DNA of 64,000 bases, taken from positions 404,854,521 to 404,918,520 of the forward strand of contig CAKMRJ010001112.1 of assembly GCA_928212115.1 (NCBI GenBank), written 5' to 3'. This stretch comes from Lactuca virosa (taxonomy: Eukaryota > Streptophyta > Magnoliopsida > Asterales > Asteraceae). The notes below the pieces were generated by a model that saw nothing but the letters and a program-made list of their open reading frames with translations, was not told the origin of the DNA and did not search any database. Below are positions 21,260 through 32,395 of this stretch, one piece after another; position 1 is the stretch's first letter, and every line of letters begins with the position of its first letter. The position numbers and the translations under genes are program-made.

Positions 21260-21511
21260 TTGGGCAATGTGGCTGATGTCTTTATTTCTAATAAGACGTC
21301 ACGTTTGGCGAAATGTTTTGGTTTTGTTAGATTCTTGGGAATTCATAATGTTGATCGTATGATCAAGAAATTATATGATGTTTGGTTTGACTTTCATAAA
21401 ATGTTTGCATCGGTTCCGCGTGTTGATAAAAAGGAGAACCCTCATCATAAGATACCTTTTAAGGTTGAAAAACAGGAAACTCCAACTTCTTTCGCGTGCA
21501 AGTGCAGTTAG
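21260..21511 (+). pseudogene. LINE ORF1-like fragment (RNA-recognition fold)
   Basis: The 83-codon frame contains DVFISNK, CFGFVRFLGI and VDRMIKKLYDVWFD segments, which match the RRM-like start of plant LINE ORF1 proteins (RNA-binding proteins co-encoded with the LINE RT). The piece begins right at the CACTA end, so the CACTA probably inserted in a LINE. The frame ends at 21511 without a zinc knuckle. The 3' part of a LINE ORF2 lies on the same strand at 29038; whether the two were one element is unknown. Confidence 0.6.
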
Positions 21512-22480
21512 AGGTCATTCTAGCAATTTTTAAAAACCAGATTTTTAGTTGAACCGGTATGATGATCGGTTTCCGGTTCAACCGATTCGACCGCCGAGTC
21601 AACCGGTTTCTATAATTTTCATCTTTTTTTTTCTATTTTCCTACACATACATACTGAAGAAGTGAAGTTTGAGATTACAAGGAGAATTCAATGGCTCGAC
21701 GAAGTTAGGAAGTTTTGGTGGCTTCTCATCAAATTTATAAAACTTGATAAGTAAGAAAGAAAAGTTGTAGAGGTCACCTTGGGGGAAAATGTTGATACAT
21801 AAAGTGACCCTCTTAAACTTGACGATCCGCATCCATTTCTCCTACCGTAATCTGTTCTATCTACCGGAATCTCTTTTGCTACCGCTACCACAATCAGAAG
21901 ATGTCATCCGGAACTACCCATCATCAATGAAGATTTTAGTTACATCATCTCACTTGTATTTTATGCATTATTTTATCCAATGGACCTTGCATGGTCACGT
22001 TAAGTCAGAAGTTTATTACTTGTTTATTTCCAATGTAACTATTTGAGTCTTTATAAATTGAGACTTCATCTTCATCTAACTTACACCTTTGAACATCTCT
22101 GAATACACATCACTTATGTTCTCTTATATTTCGATTATCAATCTAAAAGATCTTTCTGAACTTTCACTCCAAATATTAAGATCGTATAGTCTTCGAGACT
22201 ACTTTCACTTTAATTTATCTCATATACTAACTTGTTTTTGAATGCAAACCTTGTTAAGAATCATTTTAGTGTTTACTTGATATATAACATGTTGTCATTT
22301 ATATTTCCTTTACTTTTCGCACCTTACATTTCCGCAACTAACTATCTAACAAATCTAACTTCTTATTATTGTTGAGCTTTATGATCCTTTGAGATTAACT
22401 TATTCCGCAACCTTATCTTGTACTAAGGTTTGTTCAAGTGTTTCTCAAAAGTTTTTCTCTCAATAGATTGCGTATTATAG
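21512..22480. other. AT-rich region without a gene, possibly a degraded LTR
   Basis: No coding frame above about 85 codons and no motif. A TATAAATT at about 22051-22058 followed by CT-rich ATC repeats (CATCTTCATCT) resembles the promoter end of an LTR, but I found no second copy and no target duplication. Confidence 0.35.
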
Positions 22481-23836
22481 ATAGGTAAGACTCGGGTTGA
22501 TGGTTCAGTACCTTTAGGCCACTGTGGTGCTAGTCATGAGTCTTCAGGACAGTGATGGAATAGCGGCAAGATCAACTCAGTAACGTGAGCTTATTGTTTA
22601 GTAGTTAAAAGGTGTCATGATGTATTATGAACCAGTGACTATATCATTTGTATGGGTGGGACCCGAAAGACAATTGTTTTAGGCTCTTAGGTCTCGGATC
22701 GTTGATTTTCTTGGCATGTTTGGGTGTTAGTGCATAGTGAGAGTCGGGAGACTCAGTGACCAACTGGATTGGAACATGTGGGCCGTTAAGGGTTGTTGGG
22801 AGTATCTGTCGTGCATCAGAAGTCTCTTGCGGAGTGTTTGCATTATAAATCCCGTTTTTTTGCAAACGTTTTTTAGGAGTTTGGTTACCAATGATGGGTG
22901 TCGGTTATGGAACCTCAAGTCATGAAATTCATTGTGAATGTCTCGATTGATTTGTCAGGTGTGGGTATACAATGTGAAAATTCTTGGATTGCTCATCTTT
23001 GCTTGTAGGAGCAGTGGGTTGGTAATGACGTGTCAGGGAGTAAAGGGTTTATTTAAGGTTTTTGGTTCGACTTCTGGATTTGGGATTGGTTGAAATTCCC
23101 TATTAATGTGTTTTGAGTATTCGTTCCACATGTTTGATGGTGTTCTTAGTCAAAGGCAAGGGGTAGGTTTAACGAATGGATGAATATCAGTCTTGGAGTA
23201 TGGTTTCTGACGTTTAGAACTGATGGGTTCCCAGTCCCCGGGAGCATATTGATGGAGTTGTTTCGGTGGTTGTATATTTGAGAGTCCTCGACTCTGTGGT
23301 TCTCACTAGAAGTTAGGTCTTATAGATAGGAAGTTGTGGAATATGTTGGCGTTGTACATGTTTCTCTACAGCGGTTATCTAGCTGAGACTCGTGTTGGGA
23401 GTCACCTTGTTTTTGAATGGAGGGTTCAACAAATGAATAGTCAGGGGTTCTGTTTCCTAGTGGTAGCAGCAAGGTAATTCGGGGTCAGAAGGGTTCCGTA
23501 TGGTCCGGATTGCGAAATGAAGTCGTATTGACTGTGTTCCGAGATAGTTTTTCCTGGTTGAGAGTTAGTCAAGGTATTGGATTTCCGGATTTTGGTAGAA
23601 TTGGGATGGTTTTTATTCAGTGGTAAAGTTAGTGGGTCAAAGATTCATTATTGGTCGGGGTACATAGGTTTCGCTAAGATTAGGTTAATTATAGTATGGA
23701 AAGGCAGTCGCCTGAATGAGCCGACTTTTCGTTCGGATCGCGCTTCGGGGAGGATTGTCTGAATGTCCCGAGGCGAAGATGCGAGAACACTACTCTAAGT
23801 TATTTGCGGAAGCGGACTTCGAGGAAGAAGTCTTAC
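22481..23836 (+). other. GT-rich region without a gene, possible retrotransposon interior
   Basis: Base composition differs from the left neighbour (G and T rich on this strand). It ends at an LTR-like TGTAACATCC start. Stops occur in all frames, and I see no gag or pol motif and no clear purine tract. It could be the interior of a non-autonomous element whose 3' LTR is LTR-E; this rests on position only. Confidence 0.35.
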
Positions 23837-23894
23837 TGTAACATCCGGTGTACCAGGTATATTGTTTTGAGTATTTAATCCAAGGATTTTGGAG

Positions 23895-24765
23895 GGACTC
23901 GACGAGTTGGTGACTCAACTCGTCGAGTAGGGTCGCGACTTGGTGACGTGGTTAATGAATGGACTCGACGAGTCGGAGAGATAACTCACCGAGTCAGCGT
24001 TGGTGAAGGAAACCCTAAATCTTTGGGCCTGTGCCCTATTTAAGGGTCCTTATGGCCTTCATTGGCGGCCACACACACATTTGAGAGACCCTAACGAACC
24101 AGAGAGCATAGAGAGTGAGAGAAGGAGCTAATGACATCACCATTAGTGCATTCTTGCAAGAAGGAAGGAGGGGATTCAAGCTAGGCTGATTAAGGTGCTC
24201 AGATCTACTATCACTTCTTCAGAGGTTACTGTTTGAGGTATGAATCCATGCCTATTTTCGTGTATAAAGTAGATCTCATGAATCTAGGGTTTCTTTACCC
24301 CCCCCCCTTTTTAGTAGAGATTATGGAGCATGTGGAGTCCTTTGAGGCATAGACTTTAGATCTGGACCTTGAGAGGTCCAGAGAGTCCCAATCTTCCAAC
24401 TTTATGCAGTCCCATAAGAGTTTTGGGTCTAGGTTACCATTTTGAGGGTTATTTCATCAAATAGAGCTTGTTGTGTGGTGTATGGACATAAAGATTGAAC
24501 CTTTACGTGACTTTTGGGTGCTAGAAGGCCAGATCTATAAGTTAGAGAAACAGATCTGACCTCAGAAGGTCGTTTGAGCATTGTCATGGAGGAAACTCAC
24601 CGAGTCCATGAGAGGACTCGACGAGTCGGATCGTGTTGCCCCGCGATTCGTGATCAGTGGAAACCCGCCGAGTGAGAGGTTAACTCGACGAGTCGAGTAG
24701 GGCCTTAGGAGGATTCTGAGGACACGCATGGACTCGCCGAGTCACCTGAGTGCACTCGGCGAGTC
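23895..24765. repeat. Two clusters of ACTCGNCGAGT palindromes in LTR-E
   Basis: Copies at about 23895-23908, 23917-23929, 23961-23974 and 23982-23995 (first cluster), then 24594-24607, 24614-24629, 24664-24673 (partial), 24682-24697, 24730-24743 and 24753-24765. The centre base varies (A, C, G, T) while the arms hold. The same motif clusters beside the primer site in Cop-1 and Cop-2. Confidence 0.9.
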
Positions 24766-25083
24766 TGGTCAAAGTTAGACCGTTGACTGGAGTTGATTTC
24801 AGTTGACGTTAGGGTTTGGTCAAACTGATTCAAGAGAGGCTATGGAGGGGTAGAATGGTCTTCTACCCATTCTTTAGAGATGAGGATATAAGGAGAGTAT
24901 TGATTATAGATGTTATCATTTTGATAGGCGGAGGCTAGATCGGGGATATCGAGCACGGGAGTTTACCAGACATCATACGAGGTGAGTCTTCTCACTATAC
25001 GTTACCTAGAGTGGTATTTATGTGTGACCGGAAGGTCTTATATGCTTGCTTTTGCATCTTGTCTATGTGATATTATGCTATGA

Positions 25084-25270
25084 GTTATTTAGACCGGACC
25101 GGAAGGTCCAACGATTTATGAGGCCGGAAGGCTCAACCAGACCGGACCGGAGGGTCCAACGATCTATGAGGCCGAAAGGCTCAACCAGACCGAACCAGAG
25201 GGTCGAACGAGCTAGACCGGACCTAAGGGTCCAACGAGCTACGGGACTAGAGGGTTCCGCTGAAACACAG
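25084..25270 (+). repeat. Tandem repeat in LTR-E (about 60-bp unit)
   Basis: Units share GACCGGACCGGAAGGTCCAA and a GAGGCCGGAAGGCTCAACCA half; about three diverged units. Confidence 0.8.
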
Positions 25271-25572
25271 TGACCAGAGGGTCTTACAGAGTATAGCCTC
25301 GAGTGGCGAATTTGTTGTATGTGGTATTTTGGGGAACTCACTAAGCATTTATGCTTACCGTTTTATGTGATATGTGTTTCAGGTACTAGCGAGGATCGCA
25401 GGAAGGCGCCGACATGATTTGTACACACTGACAGAGGATTTTGTATTTGAGATTCTGGGATATGTTTTACGGAGATAACATTGATACTTTTGAGTTCTGA
25501 GATTACTTTATGAGATATGTTATGTTTTAAAAATGAAAAATTGTTTTGAAAATTCACGTCTTTTCACTTACT

Positions 25573-25587
25573 TAAGTGGGGGAAAAT
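25573..25587 (+). other. Polypurine tract preceding LTR-F
   Basis: AAGTGGGGGAAAAT directly before TGTAACATCTCG. This makes LTR-F a 3' LTR with its internal region lost. Confidence 0.7.
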
Positions 25588-25690
25588 TGTAACATCTCGA
25601 TTTCTAAGTAATTACACTTTTAACCCTTGTTATGAGAATTGTTTTCAAAATTCGTCCATAATGGCATTTTTGTAATTATGGGGGATGTGT

Positions 25691-26505
25691 GAGTACGCTG
25701 GGCGTACACGTTGAGTATGTTGGGCGTACATAGGCTTACTCGAGTATGTTGGGCATACACATGGTACGCTGGGCATACGTGGTCAAGGGTCAAATCCTAA
25801 TTTTTAGGGTTTGAACCCTATTTAAACATCCTTATCTCCCAAGACTTCTTTCATTCATCAGCCTCCAGCCCCATTTCGACCCTTTGAAAAGCCTAATCCA
25901 TTTGAGTGCATATTTGAGCCATTATATTTGTTTTGGTGATCTTGAAGAAGGATGGAAGAAAAGGATACCATCTTAGAAGAGTGGAGCACTTTGGATCCAG
26001 AATCACATCATCATTTGAAGGTAAAAAGATCTGAACTTGATGAAGTATTGACTAGATCTTTCTTCGCCATGGACTTGTCTTCTTTTGGTCCCATAAGCCT
26101 GGTATTATGAGTATGTGCTGCTCTAATTCATATGAGCTATCCTTCCAGATGTTTTGGAGTGTTTAGAAGCATAAAAATGTAATCTTGGTCATTAGTTGCC
26201 TTCCATGCATGGGCTAGGATGTCTTAATGAGTTAAGAAGTTAGGGTTTATGGTATTGAGCACTTTATAACCATGCAAGACCATAAAGTTGGAAACTTTAT
26301 GGTTAAGGACATCATTTGGGGGCTAGATCTGCATTTGGACGAAAGGACTTAATGAATTAAGCACTTAAAATGGGAAATGGTTTTTGGCCGAGTACACTAG
26401 GCGTACTTTTGAGTACGCAGGGCGTACTCCCTTAAAGTCCCAATCCATTCCTTGAGTACGCTAAGCGTACATGCTGAGTACCCTGGGCGTACTCAGCTGA
26501 GTCGA
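25691..26505. repeat. GTACGC/GCGTAC palindrome clusters in LTR-F
   Basis: First cluster at 25691-25800 (for example GAGTACGCTGGGCGTAC at 25691-25707 and three degenerate copies), second at 26390-26505 (GAGTACGCAGGGCGTACTC and relatives). The arms are complementary with a 3-4 base centre. Confidence 0.85.
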
Positions 26506-27291
26506 ATCGGTTGAGTTTTTGATTTTTAAATTTGACCATGTTTTGACCAAGTTTGACCTTGGGGTATTTTGATTTATATTTATGTTTGGTCATGTTCCAA
26601 TGGATAGGTGACCAGTAGAGATGATATTCAGAGCAGTTTCATGTTCAACAATCTTTTCAGACTAAGAGGTGAGTTTTCCTGACTTTTCTTGTGGGTCGAA
26701 TGCACCAATGTTGTAGTGATATTTTAGATCTATGTCATGGTATATAGGATGTTGGTATGCGGTAGTGATATGTGGATCTGCCTATATGTATGTTGACTTG
26801 TTATATGATTATCTGTTATTGGATATAGTTTATTTGTTATGTATATGTCGACATGTTATGTTTTTGGGTTGAGGCTTTACTGCTATGTGCAAGAGCCAAC
26901 AAAACGGGGGTAATCCAACCCGATGGCTGTTGACCCAGAAGTATTCCAGTTTGATGACTGAATGCACCCATTAAATATTAGTATTCTAGTCTGATGATTG
27001 ATTCGGACAGGGAATTCCGACCGGAAAGCTGTGGGCCAGGGGTAATCCAACTAGGTGGTTGTGTACCCGTGGGTATTCAAGTTCGATGAATGATTGGACC
27101 CTGTATGCATGATTATATAGGTTATATGTTGTGTGGTGGTACTTTGGGGGAACTCACTATGCTTCGTGCTTACAGTTGTTTGTTATGGTTTCAGGTTCTT
27201 TAGATGATCGGGGCAAGGCGAAGGCTTGATCGTGCAAATCCTTCAAATTTTATGAAATTCGATTTCGGGATACTTTGATTTGTAATTATGA

Positions 27292-27300
27292 CTTTTGGAA
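27292..27300. other. MULE target-site duplication, left copy
   Basis: CTTTTGGAA, repeated exactly at 28951-28959. Nine bases is the hallmark length for Mutator-like elements. Confidence 0.92.
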
Positions 27301-28950
27301 GGGAAAAATTCAATAAAGTCCTTACATATTGGCCTCATAATCGATTTAGTCCTTATATATTTTTTTATTCAATTAAGTCCCAAATACCGGTAATCGTATT
27401 CAATTTAACCCTTTGATCCGGTCAACAGGTCATCCAACTTTCAAAAATTCCATTTTTTGCCCAGATTTCAAAATTTATTACAAATTTGGTCCAAAATTTT
27501 ACACTTTTGGCTCAGATTTTAGATTTTGTTACAAATTTGGTCCAAAATTTACCCTTTTTGTCCAAATTTTAGAATTTTATTATGAATTCATCATAACTTT
27601 AGTTTTTTTACAACTTTTTTTCTCAAAAATTTGTTTCTAATATGTTTCTTCTTTATAAACTCATATTTATCCAAAAAAGAACGTATTTTCACATAAAAAT
27701 CTTAGATGAAATATCTACTTATAAAAATAGGTTTGGATTATTTGTGTGATTTCTCTTAAAAAATCAATTAAGAAATTAAAAGTAACCCTAAATTATACTA
27801 TTAAATTATAGTTTGTCAAAATCTAGTTACACTCATTTTAATATTATTTATTTGTTCTTTAATCATATTTATAGGAGAAATAATGTCAGTTTTTAATTGT
27901 AGTTCATAGAAAAAAAACATTTTATTAAAAAATTTCGACATTAAAAAAGAAAGGAAATACAAGATTATAAACAATCCAAGTAAGAAAAGGTTGATTGGCA
28001 ATAAAAAATCACAACCTAGATCGGACACGTGCCATGAATGGATATGTTTTATTTAGATAATATATTTATTAAAAAGTTATAAAAAATATATCAAAGTTAT
28101 GATTTTAACTTTTTTCTTAAAAAAAATTCTTACTAATAAAATATAATATTAATATATTATATGTATTTTAACTTTCATATATAATGTAATTTTAGTTTTT
28201 AGGTTGTTGATAAATGGTAAAACAAATTTTATTTAATTCAAAACAAATAAAACGGTTAAAAGGGTATATAATGTAATGAAACATAGTTATTGTTAATTGA
28301 ATATCTACAAATTCCACATTCTTAGGAATAAAATGAAAATTTCTATGAACTACAATTAAGAAGTGACATTATTTGTCCTATAAATGTGATTAAAAAACAA
28401 ATAAATAGTATTAAAATGAATGTAACTAGTTTTTGACAAACTATAATTTAATAGTATAATTTAGGGTTACTTTTAATTTCTTAATTGTTTTTTAAGAGAA
28501 ATCACACAAATAATCCAAACCTATTTTTATAAGTAGATATTTCATATAAGATTTTTATGTGAAATATGTTTTTTTTTTTGTATAAATATGAGTTTATAAA
28601 GAAAGAACATATTAGAAACAAATTTTTGAGAAAAGAAGCTGTAAAAAAAATTAAAGTTAGGATGAATTCGTAATAAAATTCTAAAATTTGGGCAAAAAGG
28701 GTAAATTTTGGATGAAATTTGTAAAAAAATTTTAAATCTGGGCCAAAAGTGTAATTTTTGTACCAAATTTGTAATAAATTTTAAAATCTGGGCCAAAAAT
28801 GTAATTTTTGAAAGTTGGATGACCTGTTGACTGGGTCAAAGGGTTAAATTGAATACGATTACCGGTATTTGAGACTTAATTGAATAAAAAAAATATAAGG
28901 ACTAAATCGATTATGAGGCCAATATGTAAGGACTTTATTGCAGTTTTCCC
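27301..28950. mobile_element. Mutator-like element with very long inverted arms, no transposase
   Basis: The termini are GGGAAAA on both sides, followed by CAATAAAGTCCTTACATATT in both arms. The left arm (27301 to about 27915) and the right arm (about 28335-28950) are inverted copies of ~615 bp around a ~420-bp centre. A perfect 9-bp duplication flanks it. There is no coding frame with a transposase motif, so it is non-autonomous. It inserted in LTR-F. A transcript across it would fold into a long hairpin. Confidence 0.9.
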
Positions 28951-28959
28951 CTTTTGGAA
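28951..28959. other. MULE target-site duplication, right copy
   Basis: CTTTTGGAA, identical to 27292-27300. Confidence 0.92.
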
Positions 28960-29037
28960 ACAGTGTTTTGTAAACAATTATTGTTTTAGACTCGGTCTTA
29001 AAAATGAAAATTTTATTCCGATTTTTGGGATGTTTCA

Positions 29038-29975
29038 GTCTTTAGGGGATTCTATTAAAGGGATTGAGATTTCTCATCTTCTCTACGCGGATGGTGTCAT
29101 GCTTGTTTCAACTTGGGATCTTGAGATTATGAATGGTCTTATTCACATTCTCCGATGTTTTTTTATGGCTTCAAGGTTAAAATAAATTATCATAAAAGAA
29201 AATTGATTGGTATGGGTGTACCTTTAACCCAGGGTTCTAGTGTTGCTGATGGGATTGGTTGTGATACGACTGAGCTCTCATTTCTTCATCTTGGTGTTAT
29301 GATGGGTCAGAATATGAATCATGTCTATACTTGGTCTGATGTGCTTGACCGTTTTTAGAGTAGGCTTTCGGGTTGGAAGGCCAAATGCCTTTCTTTTGGA
29401 GGACGCCTTACTTTTGTTAAGTCTATTTTGGGGTCGTTAGGAAGTTATATGATGTCTATTTTCCTTACTCCTCTCTCGGTTTTGACATCTTTAGAGGTTT
29501 TGAGGGCTAGATTTTTGTGGGGTGGAGATCTGGATGAGAGATATATTCATTGGGTTATATGGGACATAGTTTTAGTGGCTAGGGAAAAAGTAGGATTGGG
29601 AATGGGGAGCCTTTTCTCCTTCAATAAAGCTATGATGTTACATTGGTGGTGATGATTTTATCATTACCCTGATCTTTTGTGGACCCGTGTTGTAAAATCT
29701 TTGTATGGTTTTGATGGTGGTTGTAGGTCTTTGATCCCTAGAAGAGCTGTGCTAGGTCCTTGACATGGGGTTATATGTATGTTCAGCCAACTTAGAGATA
29801 AAGGGATAAATATTTGGTCTTTATGTCCTATCATGGTAAGTGATGGGCGACATACGTCTTTTTGGCAGGATGTGTGGGTGGGTGAGGTGTCTCTTGCTTA
29901 TACTTTTCATAGAGTTTTTGCTTTGAATACTTTTAAATATGTGAGTTTAAGTGTTCGGATGATTATGGGTTGGGA
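29038..29975 (+). pseudogene. LINE ORF2 remnant (RT end and zinc-binding region)
   Basis: In the + frames are IKGIEISHLLYADG (RT motif C region), SRLKINYHKRKLIGMGV, LSFLHLGVMMG, RLSGWKAKCLSFGGRLTFVKSILGSL, MLHWW and FWQDVWVG, in the order seen in plant LINE RT and the zf-RVT region. The catalytic pair reads YADG instead of F/YADD, so the second Asp is lost. Several in-frame stops occur (for example near 29358, 29650 and 29762). The left edge meets LTR-F, and the right edge is where Cop-3 inserted. Confidence 0.8.
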
Positions 29976-30825
29976 TGTTGGATTAGGTGTCTAAGCCAAT
30001 AACTAAATTGATATATACTTGAATTGTTAGTAAAGTCCTTTTGGGTTGCCCTCAAACTTAATAATTGAATATGATGACTTTTAGAGAGAGAGAGAGAGAG
30101 AGACTGATTTATTGATTTATTAAATGATTAATAAATAGAAATAAATTATTTATTAATATAATGTGAGATTAATATATTAATTAGAAATAGTATTATTTAA
30201 TTAAGAATTAATCTGAAATTAATTAGAATGAATTTTAGGATTAATTGGATTAATTAATAGTGTAAGGACTAAGCTATAATTATTCAATAGTTGAACAAAA
30301 GGGATTCCATAATCTTCCACGGGCGGTGGACGGTTTCGAGGAGTATTCTAGGGTTCTAGAATATCCCTTGAAGATAATTAGGAAATAAAGATAATTACCT
30401 AATTTGAAATAATAGTATTATATTCAAATTAGGTTATTTAGGGTTTTCCTATCAGCTATAAATGGGGTCCTTAGGCTAACCATATTCGGCCACTCATTCC
30501 TTTAGAAGGATAGCCGAAAATGACTTCCCCTCTCCTCTCTCTTCAGGTTTCCTTAGTTGCTAGGGTTTAGGTGTGAACCATCATAGGAACAAGATTTCTG
30601 GTGCTTGCTTCCAAGAGCTATTGAAGAAGGATTGGATTAGTTATTTACAACAATAACTAAAAGCTATGTAAACCCTAAGTTATTTATAATTTTCGAATAT
30701 ATTAGAGTTTCTATACTTCTTTGATGTTCATATTTTATAACTTTCAATAGTGAAAACATGGATCCAATTCTTAAGAGTTAAGTTATTTTCCACCATATGA
30801 TTTTTGTAACCTATGATACCTATCA
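29976..30825 (+). repeat. Cop-3 5' LTR
   Basis: 850 bp from TGTTGG to CTATCA. TATAAATG at 30457-30464 is the probable TATA box. A (GA)n tract lies at about 30082-30102, absent from the visible part of the 3' LTR. The left flank TGGGA (29971-29975) would be the target duplication; its partner is outside the window. Confidence 0.9.
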
Positions 30826-30826
30826 A

Positions 30827-30838
30827 TGGTATCAGAGC
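30827..30838 (+). other. Cop-3 primer binding site (initiator tRNA-Met)
   Basis: TGGTATCAGAGC, a perfect standard site directly after the LTR. Confidence 0.95.
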
Positions 30839-31309
30839 CCAATGTTTTCAATTGAATATGTGTAATAGTTGAATAGATCAAATTATGGTTTATTGAAATT
30901 AAACCCTAAGGGATGTAAATTTCAACTTGGGCTAGGGTTTTTAAAACCCTAGCTTCATCCCTAAGTTTCAAAAATATGGTAGGGATATTAGGGTTTCCTT
31001 ATTTGCTAATTATTATTGTAATTGGTTAAAATAGAATAATTAAAATTGTATAATCCTTATACCCCTTAATTTTCGAAAATCTAGTAGGGTAAGGATTATG
31101 ATTAATTTCAAATTATTTAATTAATAGTTTAATAGTAAATAATTATTTAATCCTTATATGATTTAAATTAATTTAATTAATAGTTAACTAAAAGATAAAG
31201 ATTAAATCAAAATTGGTTTATTTTTAAATTAAATTCAGTTTTTATATTAATTTTGAAAATTTAAAATTAAACCTAGTATTTTAGAAAAGTTTTAAAATAC
31301 ACCTTATAC

Positions 31310-31357
<48 letters not shown>

Positions 31358-32139
31358 TATATATAATATATAATTAAAAGTTTAATATGTTATATGTATA
31401 AGATAGAGTCAGTCAAATCAATAGTAGGCATCATTCATGAAGCTATACTATAAGGAGAGTTTAAGGAAACGACCTATAAAATGACCGCCATTGGGTGTCC
31501 ACTCTCACCCACTGCTCTCTTGTATGCTGGATGGTTGTTAGCCGAACGAGTTTGATAGGAGATAATCTCATTAATAAGTATAATGATATAAAGTAACTAA
31601 ACTATTTTTTAAATCCCGCTCTTAATTACTTTAGAAAAAATGTGAAAAGTATGATAATCCATGAAATTGCACATTATGCTTTATATGTAGTTAGTGGAGC
31701 GTGTGTTGTTAACGACACAATAATAGTGACTATAAAGAGTAGTACTGGGTATCTCAAAAATTATCATTGTTAATGGAGCATGTGTGGTTAGCCAACACAT
31801 TAATTAGAGATAATAATTAACATCGAGGGTGGCAAACGTATTTGTATGGTTATTCGCATCTTGTTTGTGATCCTCAGCATCTCGTTCACAAATAGAAAAG
31901 CATAATCTGAGATTAAACATGTCATTGATAAGATTCAGTGAATCTCAAAAGATCTAGGAATTTCATAGTTCGAAATTGATGAATTGCTTTTACCTACCTT
32001 TCATAAATTTGCAATAAGATTACGACATCCATCTTCCTAGTTGTGAATTGTTATATTGTGTCATAGCCTTAAATATTAATTATGGGTTAAAATATTAAGG
32101 ATTATTGTCATCTAACTAAAACCTATTTTTCTCTATAGA
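30839..32139 (+). other. Cop-3 untranslated leader
   Basis: 1.3 kb without a gene. It includes an AT-rich first half, a (TA)n tract at about 31307-31375, blocks shared with the other two leaders (GTTAGCCGAACG near 31540), hairpins at 31691-31803 and the GATTACGACATCCATCTTC motif at 32018-32036, about 100 bases before gag. The ACTCGNCGAGT palindromes of Cop-1 and Cop-2 are absent. Confidence 0.8.
31691..31803 (+). other. Tandem hairpins in Cop-3 leader
   Basis: Second hairpin: outer TTAATG (31770-31775)/CATTAA (31798-31803), inner GTGT (31782-31785)/ACAC (31795-31798), enclosing GGTTAGCC. First hairpin: inner GTGT (31703-31706)/ACAC (31715-31718) around GTTAAC; its outer stem is imperfect. 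Stem bases differ from Cop-2 on both arms. Confidence 0.7.
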
Positions 32140-32395
32140 TGTCTACTTATTATGATGCTTCTGCTTCTCAAAAACTCTACCCACAACTTCTCGCTTCTCT
32201 CGATCGTGTCCAAGGTGACATTGGATGGCACCAAGTACAATGGTTGGATGCGTAACATCAAGATGACATTTTGATATGAGGGCAAATAATATGTCCTTGA
32301 TGAACAACTCATTGAGATCGATGAAGCCACTGCTACCCCTACACAAATAGCCTCCTACAAGAAACATTATGACGATGCGACTAAGGTTGCTTGCA

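Larger units (their letters stand above)
23837..25570 (+). repeat. LTR-E: Gypsy-type LTR carrying ACTCGNCGAGT palindromes
   Basis: It starts TGTAACATCCGG, the terminus shared by the Gypsy-type LTRs here. It has a TATA-like TATTTAAG at 24037-24044 and a late segment (GGGGAACTCACTAAGC near 25330, then GTTTCAGGTAC) that is common near the end of this LTR class. The right end is missing: at about 25570 it runs into a purine tract belonging to LTR-F. Only one copy is present. Confidence 0.6.
25588..29037 (+). repeat. LTR-F: Gypsy-type 3' LTR, split by a MULE
   Basis: It begins TGTAACATCTCG and, after the MULE (27301-28950) is removed, ends with TTTTTGGGATGTTTCA at about 29037, giving about 1.8 kb. 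TATA-like TATTTAAA at 25819-25826. It carries GAGTACGC and GCGTAC palindromic phrases and a two-unit repeat near 26900-27110. No matching 5' LTR is in the window, and the flanks (AAAAT, GTCTT) do not form a duplication. Confidence 0.65.

Noticed and set aside
25078..25341. 87-codon minus-strand frame in LTR-E
   Set aside because: It is made entirely from the GACCGGACCGG tandem repeat.
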